From CAZACZ01 sp964483695 (GTDB taxonomy: Bacteria > Deinococcota > Deinococci > Deinococcales > Trueperaceae): a stretch of 42,428 bases of DNA. Below are positions 25,051 to 33,068 of this stretch, piece by piece. Both the position numbers and the translations under genes were made by a program. The first letter of the stretch is position 1. Every line of letters begins with the position of its first letter. The DNA is taken from positions 1-42,428 of the forward strand of contig CAZACZ010000018.1 of the NCBI GenBank assembly GCA_964483695.1, written 5' to 3'. The notes under the pieces were generated by a model. It ran no database searches and had not been told where the DNA came from. It worked only from the letters and a program-made list of their open reading frames with translations.

Positions 25051-25093
25051 ATTCTAGTCGGGTGGGTGGCCTCGCCCATGCTGGGGGTACACT
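25051..25093. promoter_or_regulatory. Divergent leaderless promoters (kinase leader on -, TraB-family gene on +)
   Basis: TAGAAT on the minus strand (25051-25056) and TACACT on the plus strand (25088-25093) each lie six nt before an ATG (25044 and 25100). The 55-nt gap is shared. No strong -35 elements are seen. Confidence 0.5.
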
Positions 25094-25099
25094 CGCGCC

Positions 25100-26395
25100 A
25101 TGACCGAGACCTCCGACCCGGCGCCACGGGCGCTCGCGATCGACGACATCACGGCGCTGGCGGGCGACCAGCCGATCGCGCAGGTGCGCGTCGGCACGGT
25201 GCGCTTCACGCTGCTGGGCACCGCACACGTCTCCAAGACCAGTGCGGACACCGTCGAGCACATGATCGCCAACGGCGGCTTCGATGCCGTCGCCATCGAA
25301 CTCGATGCCGGACGCTACGCTGCCCTGAGCGACGCCGACCGTTGGTCGAAGATGGACCTCTTCCGCGTGCTGCGCGAAGGCAAGGCGGGCATGTTGGCGG
25401 TGAACCTCGCCTTGTCGGCGTTCCAACAACGGCTCGCCGACCAGTTCGGCATCGAACCCGGAGCCGAGATGCGCCGCGCCATCGCCGCCACCAAGCAGCG
25501 CGGGCTGCCGCTCCTGCTCGTGGACCGCGACATCGGCGTGACCCTGCGCCGCGTCTACGCCAACGTGCCGTGGTGGCAGCGGCTGAACCTGCTCGCCGGG
25601 CTGCTGGCCTCCTCCTTCAGCCGAGAGAAGATCGGGGAGGAGGAGATCGAGCGCCTCAAGGAAGGTGACATCCTCGAAGCGACCTTCGACGAGTTCGCGC
25701 AACGATCCGAGCGCATCTACGTGCCGTTGATCCAGGAACGCGACGCCTACATGGCCGCGAAGCTCCTGGCTCGAACGCACGCCGAGGCAGCGACGTCGGC
25801 GCCCGCCGACGCCGGCATCCCGCGGGAGGTCCTGGTCGTGATCGGCGCAGGCCACCTCAAGGGCGTGCGCGAGCGGCTCGAACGCGCCGCCGCCGACCCG
25901 GACGAACGCGAACGCCTGCGCGCGGTTCCCGCCGAGCTCGAGCGCACGCCGCCACCCAGCCGCTGGGTGCGGCTGCTGCCGTGGGCGATCGTGGCGCTGA
26001 TCGTCACCGGGTTCGTCATCGGCTTCGCCCGGAGTCCCGACGTCGGCGTGCGGCTGCTGACCGACTGGACCGTCATCAACGCCGTTCTTGCCGGGCTGGG
26101 CGCCGCCATCGCGCTCGCGCATCCGGTGACGGTGATCGTGACGGCCATCGCAGCGCCCTTCACCTCGCTCAACCCGTTGATCGGCGCGGGGTTCGTGGCC
26201 GCTGGCATGGAGTTGTGGCTGCGCAAGCCGACCGTCGGCGACTTCGAGGCCCTGCGCCGCGACGTGGTGACGGTGCGCGGCTGGTGGCGCAACCGGGCCG
26301 CGCGGGTGCTGCTGGTCTTCCTCCTGGCCACCTTCGGCTCGGCAGCCGGGACCTACATCGCCGGCTTCCGCATCTTCGGGCGCCTCTTCGGTTGA
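25100..26395 (+). CDS. TraB/PrgY-family membrane protein
   Basis: A 431-aa protein with an N-terminal TraB domain: GTAHVS at 40-45, IELDAGRYAAL, and VIGAGHLKGV near residue 252. The C-terminal third has four or so hydrophobic helices ending with LLVFLLATFGSAAGTYIAG. The conserved His and Glu residues of the family, thought to form a metallopeptidase-like site, are kept. In enterococci PrgY limits pheromone activity; the role in other bacteria is not known. Leaderless ATG at 25100. Convergent with the TPR gene, 16 nt apart. Confidence 0.85.
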   Translation: MTETSDPAPRALAIDDITALAGDQPIAQVRVGTVRFTLLGTAHVSKTSADTVEHMIANGGFDAVAIELDAGRYAALSDADRWSKMDLFRVLREGKAGMLAVNLALSAFQQRLADQFGIEPGAEMRRAIAATKQRGLPLLLVDRDIGVTLRRVYANVPWWQRLNLLAGLLASSFSREKIGEEEIERLKEGDILEATFDEFAQRSERIYVPLIQERDAYMAAKLLARTHAEAATSAPADAGIPREVLVVIGAGHLKGVRERLERAAADPDERERLRAVPAELERTPPPSRWVRLLPWAIVALIVTGFVIGFARSPDVGVRLLTDWTVINAVLAGLGAAIALAHPVTVIVTAIAAPFTSLNPLIGAGFVAAGMELWLRKPTVGDFEALRRDVVTVRGWWRNRAARVLLVFLLATFGSAAGTYIAGFRIFGRLFG

Positions 26396-26411
26396 CGCCC
26401 CGGCCCGAGCC

Positions 26412-28787
26412 TCATCGGGCCGCCGGCGTTCCGTCCAACAACCACTGGGCGTAGGCGTCCACGAAGGTGAACCGTCCGCTCTGGATGTCGCTCGCCGCAA
26501 GGTACGCGAGGAAGTCGCGCACGGCGTCCGGCTCGCTGGCGCGGAACGCCTCGCCGCCGCTCATGCCGGCGAATCGCCCGCCTTCGATGGCCGGCAGGGC
26601 GCCTTCGGCCGCGTCGGCGGTGGCGCGCAGCTCCTGCACCAGGCGAAGGACCGCGACATCGGGATCGGCGAGGTCGGCACGACCGTAAAGCGGTGCGCCC
26701 GACTGCAAGCCGGTCAGCACCACCCCGCGGCCGATCAGGCGCCGCAGCGCCTGCGCCGAGCCGGCCACCTCGACGACCGTCTCGGCGGCCACCTGCTGCC
26801 CTTCGCCCGCGTCGGCGCCGACACGCAGCAGGTAGGTTCCGGCCGCGAGGTCTTCCGGCAACGCGAGCTCGATGTCGTCCACCACGAAGCCGACGGCGCC
26901 GCTCGGCAGCGCGACCTCGCGCTCGACGACGAGCAGCGCGTCGGCAGCCGCCGCGTCCGTCCACAGCGACACGCGGGCGAGGACGCGGGCGGGTAGAGCG
27001 TCGCCGGGCGTGCTGAGCTCGAACGATGGGTAGATCGGATCGCCCGGATGGTACGGGCTCGCGTCCACGCCCCTGACGCCCAGCGTGACGCGCACGCCAC
27101 CGAGGATCTCGAGCGGTGGCGGCGGCGCGCTCAAGGCATCGAAGCGCTCCCGGGCCACGTCCAGGTAGTCGCCGAAGGCGGCCTCGTCGGCGCGGGCAAG
27201 GCGCAGGAAGCGCTGGTACGCGCCGGCCGCGTCCGAGCGCCGCCCTTCGGCTTCGTACAGCGTCGCCAGGGCGAACTCTACCGGGGCCACCCCTGGATAC
27301 AGCAGGCGGGCGTTCTCCAGGTCGTGCACGGCCTCGTCGTCGATGCCGCCGTCGAAGCGCATGGCCTGTTCGTAGGCGCGCATCGCTTCGGCCAGGCGCC
27401 CCGTCACGGCGCGCGCGAGCCCTAGGTTGTAGGCAGCGATGTACTGGCTGCCGTCGAGGTCGAGGGCCCGCAGCGAAGCCGCCTCGCTGTCGTCCACGAA
27501 CCCGAGCAGGTAGTACGCCCAACCGAGGTTGGTCCAGTAGAGGTCGGACTCCGGCTCGAGCTCGACCGCCACTGCCAGGGCCTCGGCGGCTGCCTGCGCG
27601 TCGTCACGGTCGAACGCCAGGTACGACAAGCGCTCGAAGGCGTAGGCGAGGTAGGGCGAGGCGACGCTCAGCGCCTCGAGCGCGGCACGCTCTCGGGTCG
27701 GGTCGGAGGCCACGTTGGCCACCAACGAGGCCCCCAGCAGCGCCGCGCTTCCCGCGGCGGGACCGAGCGCGGTCACCGCGTCGAGGTCGTCGGTCGCCGC
27801 TTGGTCGTCGCCGCGGGAGAGCAAGAACGAGGCGCGTACCGTGCGGGCGTAGCTGGACACGGCGGCCGCCTCGTCGAACACCGCCATGGCGCCCACCCGA
27901 TCGTTGACGTTGGCCGCCAGCACCCCGAGCCACAGGTCGGCGAGCACGCCGGTCGTGGCGGCACGCATCTGCTCGAAGGCAGCGAACGCCAGGGGCTCGT
28001 CCAGCGTGACGGTACCCACCGACAGCAGCGCACGACGCGTCGCGCGGCGACCCGCTTCGGTGCCGTGCTCGTCCCCAGCGTCGCCACCCGCCAAGGTGGC
28101 GTCGCCGGCGAGCACGGCGCGCACGTCGGCCAGCATCTCGCTCGCCCGAGGCGGCGCGCCGGCACCGGCGACGGCCTGTTCGAGCGCGTCGCCGCCTTCG
28201 GGCACCAGCCCGGCACCGATCAGCGCCACGCCGCGGGCGTACTCGCCGTAGGCGCCCTCTGCATCCCATGGCGCAGCTGGCACCGGCATCGAACCGACGC
28301 GCAGACCCAGGTCGCCTTCCAGCACGCGAACGGCCAGCGCCACCAAGCGATCGGGACGGCCGACGTCGGCACGCAGCGTCACCTGGCGCGAACCGTCCGC
28401 CGACGCCACGAACAACCGCAGCGCGAGCGCGTCGTCGAGCACCTCCAGGCGGCCGGTGGCGGCGACGTCCACCCCGGTGGAGGTACGGACCAGGTCGGCG
28501 CCGGCCGGTCCCGTCATGGCCAGCGGGCCGGCCAGCCTACCGACGCTCAAGAAGCCGCCTTCGACCACCAGCGGCGGGATCGCCCCCGGCGTGACCTCGG
28601 GGCCGAGGACCACGGCACCGCTGGCGAACGCCGCGGCGATCTCGTCGGCGACGGCGACCCCGAGCAGGGTCTCCTGGCTGTCGAAGGGGTACACGGCGAG
28701 GGTCTGGGCCCAGGCGGTAGCGAACAACGTGAAGGCGACCGCGGCCAGCAACGGCCGCAGGGACGCGAACGACATCCGAGAGCGCAT
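26412..28787 (-). CDS. Large secreted TPR protein, function unknown
   Basis: A 791-aa protein with a signal peptide (cleavage near AWA/QT, residue 27). Residues of about 30-160 resemble an outer-membrane-style N-terminal domain of the kind that precedes TPRs, and about 260-560 hold tetratricopeptide-like repeats (for example LYWTNLGWAYYLLGFVDDSEAASLRALDLD). A beta-rich C-terminal part follows, with FELSTPGDALPARVLARVSLW. No enzyme motif is seen. The ATG at 28787 follows GGAGGA at eight nt. It is likely an envelope scaffold. The domain limits are by eye only. Confidence 0.75.
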   Translation of the reverse strand: MRSRMSFASLRPLLAAVAFTLFATAWAQTLAVYPFDSQETLLGVAVADEIAAAFASGAVVLGPEVTPGAIPPLVVEGGFLSVGRLAGPLAMTGPAGADLVRTSTGVDVAATGRLEVLDDALALRLFVASADGSRQVTLRADVGRPDRLVALAVRVLEGDLGLRVGSMPVPAAPWDAEGAYGEYARGVALIGAGLVPEGGDALEQAVAGAGAPPRASEMLADVRAVLAGDATLAGGDAGDEHGTEAGRRATRRALLSVGTVTLDEPLAFAAFEQMRAATTGVLADLWLGVLAANVNDRVGAMAVFDEAAAVSSYARTVRASFLLSRGDDQAATDDLDAVTALGPAAGSAALLGASLVANVASDPTRERAALEALSVASPYLAYAFERLSYLAFDRDDAQAAAEALAVAVELEPESDLYWTNLGWAYYLLGFVDDSEAASLRALDLDGSQYIAAYNLGLARAVTGRLAEAMRAYEQAMRFDGGIDDEAVHDLENARLLYPGVAPVEFALATLYEAEGRRSDAAGAYQRFLRLARADEAAFGDYLDVARERFDALSAPPPPLEILGGVRVTLGVRGVDASPYHPGDPIYPSFELSTPGDALPARVLARVSLWTDAAAADALLVVEREVALPSGAVGFVVDDIELALPEDLAAGTYLLRVGADAGEGQQVAAETVVEVAGSAQALRRLIGRGVVLTGLQSGAPLYGRADLADPDVAVLRLVQELRATADAAEGALPAIEGGRFAGMSGGEAFRASEPDAVRDFLAYLAASDIQSGRFTFVDAYAQWLLDGTPAAR

Positions 28788-28807
28788 GAGGTCCTCCAAG
28801 GTGACCC

Positions 28808-28816
28808 AGGCTAGCA
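28808..28816 (-). promoter_or_regulatory. Extended -10 of the large TPR gene
   Basis: Minus-strand TGC-TAGCCT (hexamer 28808-28813), followed by a short leader with GGAGGA before the ATG at 28787. No convincing -35. Confidence 0.5.
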
Positions 28817-28860
28817 CGCGACCAAGCGCGCCCCGGTGCGGGGAACGGGCCAGCACGCGC

Positions 28861-29319
28861 TCAGGACAACAACTCTTCGAACTCGTCGAGCAGGGTCTGG
28901 GCCAGTGTCGCCGACCGCGCCACCACCAGGATGGTGTTCTGGCCCGCCAACGTGCCGACGATCTCGTCGCGGTCGAGCTTGTCCAGGACGTAGGCGATGC
29001 CGGACGCGTGGCCCTCGTCGGTGGACACCACGATGACGTTCTCGCCTCGGTCGAGGTCGCGCACGAACAGCCGGAAGCGCTGCCGCAACTCGCCGACGAC
29101 GTCTTCCTGCTGCGTCAGCGGGGTGGCGCGGTAGCGGTGCTGGCCGCTGCCGGCCGGCACGCGCACCAACCGCAACTCGGTGACGTCGCGGCTGATGGTC
29201 GCTTGGGTGACCTTGATGCCGCGCCGCGCGAGGTGTTCGGCGATCTCGGCTTGGGTCGAGACGAACTCGTTCTCGACGATCTCGGCGATGAGCCGCTGGC
29301 GCGATTCCTTACTCGGCAT
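28861..29319 (-). CDS. argR: ArgR-family transcriptional regulator with altered arginine-binding motif
   Basis: A 152-aa protein. The N-terminal winged helix (SRQRLIAEIVENEFVSTQAEIAEHL...VTQATISRDVTEL) and C-terminal oligomerisation domain are complete. The conserved GTIAGDDT ligand motif reads GTLAGQNT, so the Asp pair that contacts L-arginine is Q127-N128. It may respond to a different ligand, or bind arginine weakly. Leaderless start: TATACT lies eight nt before the ATG. No arginine genes are adjacent; targets cannot be told from this window. Confidence 0.88.
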   Translation of the reverse strand: MPSKESRQRLIAEIVENEFVSTQAEIAEHLARRGIKVTQATISRDVTELRLVRVPAGSGQHRYRATPLTQQEDVVGELRQRFRLFVRDLDRGENVIVVSTDEGHASGIAYVLDKLDRDEIVGTLAGQNTILVVARSATLAQTLLDEFEELLS

Positions 29320-29327
29320 ACGCCCGC

Positions 29328-29333
29328 AGTATA
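29328..29333 (-). promoter_or_regulatory. -10 element of argR
   Basis: Minus-strand TATACT, close to consensus, eight nt before the argR ATG at 29319, with no Shine-Dalgarno sequence. No clear -35 or autoregulatory ARG box is visible. Confidence 0.55.
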
Positions 29334-29366
29334 CGCGCGCTCCCAGCGCGGCCCGCGCCGCCTACC

Positions 29367-29672
29367 TCAGTCCTCGTCGTCGTCGTCGAACGGAGCAGGC
29401 GCGTACGTGGCCTGCGTCTCGCTGCGGCGCGGCTCGACGACACGCTTCAACTCGTCGATCGCCGGCAGGTCGTCGCCCCACACGATGTCCCGGCTGGTCT
29501 CCAGTTCCTTCATCGCGATGGTGACGGTGTTCTGGGTGTGCGGAAGGGCGTCGACGTCGAGCACCGGGGGGATGCCCGCCTTCAGCTGCGCGGCCCGGCG
29601 CGCGACGATCATCGAGAGCCGGTACCGGGAATCCGTCAACGCCATCAGCTTGTCGTATCCTTCTTGCGCCAC
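29367..29672 (-). CDS. rpoZ: DNA-directed RNA polymerase subunit omega
   Basis: A 101-aa omega subunit, a chaperone-like part of the polymerase core. VAQEGYDKLMALTDSRYRLSMIVARRAAQL is the typical start, with a longer acidic tail ending DDDDED. GTG start with GGAGGAG six nt upstream. It follows gmk by 131 nt, the usual order in bacteria. The gap holds a -10 (TACAAT, 29755-29760) and a leader that can form two alternative hairpins (29687-29711). Confidence 0.93.
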   Translation of the reverse strand: MAQEGYDKLMALTDSRYRLSMIVARRAAQLKAGIPPVLDVDALPHTQNTVTIAMKELETSRDIVWGDDLPAIDELKRVVEPRRSETQATYAPAPFDDDDED

Positions 29673-29686
29673 TGCGTCTCCTCCGG

Positions 29687-29711
29687 GTCCACGGCGTGGA
29701 CGCGTCCACGC
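29687..29711 (-). promoter_or_regulatory. Competing hairpins in the rpoZ leader
   Basis: The 18-nt perfect palindrome GCGTGGACGCGTCCACGC (29694-29711) can fold as a 7-bp hairpin. Its second half can instead pair with the next GTGGAC (29687-29692 with 29696-29701), placing a hairpin next to the GGAGGAG ribosome binding site. The palindrome could equally be a protein operator. Nothing here tells which. Confidence 0.45.
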
Positions 29712-29754
29712 ACGGACCGATGGGGCGACCGACGAGGTCGGCCCCGAGCGACCG

Positions 29755-29760
29755 ATTGTA
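29755..29760 (-). promoter_or_regulatory. -10 element of rpoZ
   Basis: Minus-strand TACAAT, with TG just upstream, gives rpoZ its own promoter and a leader of about 75 nt. No good -35. Confidence 0.5.
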
Positions 29761-29803
29761 CACGACGGTGCCGCCCGGCGCACGCCGCCGGGCACGCGAG
29801 CAC

Positions 29804-30457
29804 TCAGGCCTCGTCGCTCTCGTCCAGGAAGCGGGCCACCTGGTCGTCGCTGAGCAGGCGCGCCCGCGCCCGCTCGGCCCGGATCACGCTCTCGAACAGC
29901 ACCACGGCCTGCTCGAGGTGATCGTTCACGATCACGTAGTCGAACTCCCGGACCGCGCGGATCTCCTCGCGGGCGCGCGTCAACCGCTTCTGGATCTTCG
30001 CTTCGCTGTCGGTGCCGCGCCCGCGCAGACGGCGCTCGAGTTCGCGCAGCGACGGGGGGGCGATGAAGATCATCACCGCGTCGGGCATGCGCTCCTTGAC
30101 CTGACGCGCCCCGATCAGCTCCAGCTCGAGCAGCACGTCGTGGCCGCGCGCCAACGCCTGATGCACCGGACCCGCCGGGGTGCCGTAGTAGTCGCCTACG
30201 TAGTCGGCGTGCTCCAGCAGCGCGTCCTCTCGGATCATCCGCTCGAACTCGCTTCGCTGGAGGAACCAGTACTGCACGCCGTTCTCCTCGCCTTGGCGGC
30301 GGGAGCGCGTGGTGGCCGAGATGGAGTACTCGAGGTTGCGCATGCGAGGCATGGCGGCGCGCCGGATGGTGTCCTTGCCGACGCCCGACGCGCCCGTCAT
30401 CACGAAGAGGATCCCCTGCCTGCGCGGGTCCGCCGACCTGCCGCCCGTATCGTCCAA
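29804..30457 (-). CDS. gmk: Guanylate kinase
   Basis: A 217-aa GMP kinase. The P-loop is MTGASGVGKDT, followed by the ISATTRSRRQGEENGVQYWF nucleotide-binding region and the YGTPAGPV segment. The first residues (MDDTGGRSADPRRQ) are an unconserved extension. The start at 30457 is TTG, with GAGGAG about ten nt upstream. Downstream is rpoZ. Normal length for the family. Confidence 0.94.
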   Translation of the reverse strand: MDDTGGRSADPRRQGILFVMTGASGVGKDTIRRAAMPRMRNLEYSISATTRSRRQGEENGVQYWFLQRSEFERMIREDALLEHADYVGDYYGTPAGPVHQALARGHDVLLELELIGARQVKERMPDAVMIFIAPPSLRELERRLRGRGTDSEAKIQKRLTRAREEIRAVREFDYVIVNDHLEQAVVLFESVIRAERARARLLSDDQVARFLDESDEA

Positions 30458-30620
30458 CGTCGTCGCACTCCTCTCGCGGGGGGTGCGGCGTCAGGCCCGC
30501 CGGCGCCCGCGTGGATGGGCGCGACTGTACCACGGCGCGTGGGCATCCCCCTTCCCCGCCGCGCTGCCCCGCGCGCTTCGCCGCCTCGGCAAGCATGGCC
30601 GTGAGCGCCGGTCGGGCGGG

Positions 30621-30629
30621 TGCTAGCAT
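30621..30629 (+). promoter_or_regulatory. Extended -10 of pyrG
   Basis: TGC-TAGCAT (hexamer 30624-30629) lies 23 nt before the pyrG ATG. The same nine bases precede rpmE and, on the other strand, the MoxR-like gene. The -35 is weak. Confidence 0.55.
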
Positions 30630-30652
30630 GGCCTCCCGGGGAAGGTGAAGGC

Positions 30653-32335
30653 ATGGACCGTAAGTACATCTTCGTCACGGGCGGGGTCGTCTCGAGCCTC
30701 GGCAAGGGGATCTCGACCTCGAGCATCGGGGCGTTGCTGCGGGCGCGCGGGTACCGCGTCACCGCCGTCAAGATCGACCCGTACGTCAACGTCGACGCCG
30801 GGACCATGCGGCCCTACGAGCACGGCGAGGTGTTCGTCACCGACGACGGCGCCGAGACCGACCTCGACGTCGGCACCTACGAGCGCTTCCTCGACGTCGA
30901 CCTGCGCCGCGGCAACAACGTCACCACAGGCCAGGTCTACCTCAGCGTGATCGAGAAGGAGCGCCAAGGCGCCTACCTGTCCCAGACGGTCCAGGTGATC
31001 CCGCACGTCACCGACGAGATCAAGCAGCGCATCGCGGACGCCGGCGAAGCCGCCGACGCCGAGATCGTCCTGGTGGAAGTGGGCGGCACCGTCGGCGACA
31101 TCGAGTCCTTGCCGTTCCTCGAGGCGATCCGTCAGATCCGCTTCGAGGCGGGCCGCGAGAACACGCTGTACCTGCACGTGACGCTGGTGCCGTACCTCGG
31201 GGCCAGCGAGGAGTACAAGACCAAGCCGACCCAGCACTCCGTCGCCACCTTGCGCGGCGTCGGCATCCAGCCCGATGCGTTGGTGCTCCGGTCGAAGGCG
31301 CCGGTGCCGGACGAAGGGCGCAAGAAGATCGCGCTCTTCTCCAACGTCGAGCCCGACGCGGTGTTCAACGCCTACGACGCCGACTTCGTCTACGCCGTGC
31401 CGGAGATGCTGGAGCAGCAAGGGATGGGGCGCTTCGTCGAGCGCATGCTGGACCTCGAGCGCGTGACGCCGGAGCTGCGCGTGTGGCAGGAGGCGGTGCG
31501 CATCCTGCGTGGCCCCGACCGCGACGTGCGCATCGCCGTGGTCGGCAAGTACGTGGCCATGCCGGACGCCTACCTCAGCTTGCTCGAGGCGCTGCGGCAC
31601 GCCGGTATCGCCAACCGCGCCGCGGTCGACGTGACCTGGGTGAACGCCGAGGAGCTGGTGGAGGGCGACCTCGATCACCTCGCGGAGTTCGACGGCATCC
31701 TCGTGCCGGGCGGGTTCGGGGTGCGCGGCATCGAAGGCAAGGTGCGCGCGGCGCGCATCGCGCGCGAGCGCGGCGTGCCGTACCTCGGCATCTGCCTCGG
31801 GATGCAGGTCGCCGTCATCGAGTACGCGCGCCACCGGGCGGGTCTCGCCGGGGCGAACTCGACCGAGTTCGACCCGTACACCCCGCATCCGGTGATCGAC
31901 CTGATGCCCGAGCAGCTCGAGGTCGACGGCATGGGCGGCACCATGCGGCTCGGCAGTTGGCCGATGCAGATCGCCCCGGGCACCCTGCTCGAGCGCTGCT
32001 ACGAGCCGCCTCTCGGGCAGCAGGCCCTGGTGCACGAGCGGCATCGCCACCGGTACGAGGTGAACCCCGCCTACGTCGAGCGGCTCAAGGCTGCGGGCCT
32101 GCGCATCTCGGGCGTCACGCCCGGCATGGAGGGACGCGGCGAGGGCCTGGTCGAGGCGGTCGAGTTGCAGGACCACCCCTTCTTCCTAGGCGTGCAGTCG
32201 CATCCCGAGTTCCGTTCGCGGCTGATGCGACCCAGCCCCCCGTTCCGTGGCTTCATCCGCGCCGCCGTCCTGAGGCAGGAGGCGCGTCTCGTGGAGAGCG
32301 CGCGCCCGTTGCAGAGCGAAGGGGCGCCGCGCTGA
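30653..32335 (+). CDS. pyrG: CTP synthase
   Basis: A 560-aa enzyme converting UTP to CTP using glutamine. The N-terminal synthase domain starts MDRKYIFVTGGVVSSLGKG and continues with KIDPYVNVDAGTMRPYEHGEVFV. The C-terminal class I glutaminase has LGICLGMQ (nucleophile Cys) and the His/Glu of SHPEF. Length is normal. The ATG at 30653 follows GAAGGTGAAGG. The next gene is uridine kinase, so pyrimidine nucleotide genes are clustered here. Confidence 0.97.
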   Translation: MDRKYIFVTGGVVSSLGKGISTSSIGALLRARGYRVTAVKIDPYVNVDAGTMRPYEHGEVFVTDDGAETDLDVGTYERFLDVDLRRGNNVTTGQVYLSVIEKERQGAYLSQTVQVIPHVTDEIKQRIADAGEAADAEIVLVEVGGTVGDIESLPFLEAIRQIRFEAGRENTLYLHVTLVPYLGASEEYKTKPTQHSVATLRGVGIQPDALVLRSKAPVPDEGRKKIALFSNVEPDAVFNAYDADFVYAVPEMLEQQGMGRFVERMLDLERVTPELRVWQEAVRILRGPDRDVRIAVVGKYVAMPDAYLSLLEALRHAGIANRAAVDVTWVNAEELVEGDLDHLAEFDGILVPGGFGVRGIEGKVRAARIARERGVPYLGICLGMQVAVIEYARHRAGLAGANSTEFDPYTPHPVIDLMPEQLEVDGMGGTMRLGSWPMQIAPGTLLERCYEPPLGQQALVHERHRHRYEVNPAYVERLKAAGLRISGVTPGMEGRGEGLVEAVELQDHPFFLGVQSHPEFRSRLMRPSPPFRGFIRAAVLRQEARLVESARPLQSEGAPR

Positions 32336-32423
32336 ACGCTCGGCACGGAGCGGACGGCCGCCTGCCGGCGCCGTGCCTGCTCCTGCGCCGTCGGCGCGCG
32401 CGACCCGCCTGGGCGGGACGAGG

Positions 32424-33068
32424 ATGAAGCACACCCTACCGCTGGTCATCGGCCTTGCCGGTGGCACCGGTTCCGGCAAGACCACCGTGGCCGACGCCAT
32501 CGTGCACGCCGCCGGCGCGCACGGCGCGGCACTGTTGCCGCAGGACGCCTATTACCGTGAGCAGAGCGACGTGCCGCGCGAGGTCCGGGCCCGCACCAAC
32601 TACGACGAGCCGAGCGCGTTCGACACCGAGTTGCTGATCGCCCACGTGGACCGGTTGTTGGCTTGGGAGGGGGTCGAGCGGCCCGTCTACGACTTCACCA
32701 TCGACGACCGCGCGCCGCAGACGGTGTTCCTACCCGCCGCTCCGGTGGTGGTGGTGGAGGGGATCCTGGTGCTGCACGACCCCGCGCTGCGCGAGCGCAT
32801 GCGCCTGAAGGTGTTCGTCGACGCCCCGCCCGACGAGCGGTTCATCCGGCGGTTGGAGCGCGACGTCCGCGAGCGCGGGCGCAGCGCTCAGAGCGTCATC
32901 GAGCAGTATCGTCGAACGGTGAAACCGATGCACGACCTGTTCGTCGAACCCACCAAGCAGCACGCCGACCTCATCGTCCCCGAGGGAGGCAAGAACCACG
33001 TCGCGCTGGAGGTCCTCACCACCTACGTCACCGCCTACGTGTCGGGCCGCCTCGAGGCGACGCCGTGA
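32424..33068 (+). CDS. udk: Uridine kinase
   Basis: A 214-aa uridine/cytidine kinase for pyrimidine salvage. The P-loop is GGTGSGKT (13-20), followed by PQDAYYREQSDVP, TNYDEPSAFD and PVYDFTIDDR. EGILVLHDPALRERMRLKVFVDAP and the RDVRERGRS lid complete the fold. The ATG at 32424 follows GACGAGG at short range; there are 88 nt of GC-rich sequence between pyrG and here. Its stop overlaps the next gene's GTG (GTGA). Confidence 0.94.
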   Translation: MKHTLPLVIGLAGGTGSGKTTVADAIVHAAGAHGAALLPQDAYYREQSDVPREVRARTNYDEPSAFDTELLIAHVDRLLAWEGVERPVYDFTIDDRAPQTVFLPAAPVVVVEGILVLHDPALRERMRLKVFVDAPPDERFIRRLERDVRERGRSAQSVIEQYRRTVKPMHDLFVEPTKQHADLIVPEGGKNHVALEVLTTYVTAYVSGRLEATP

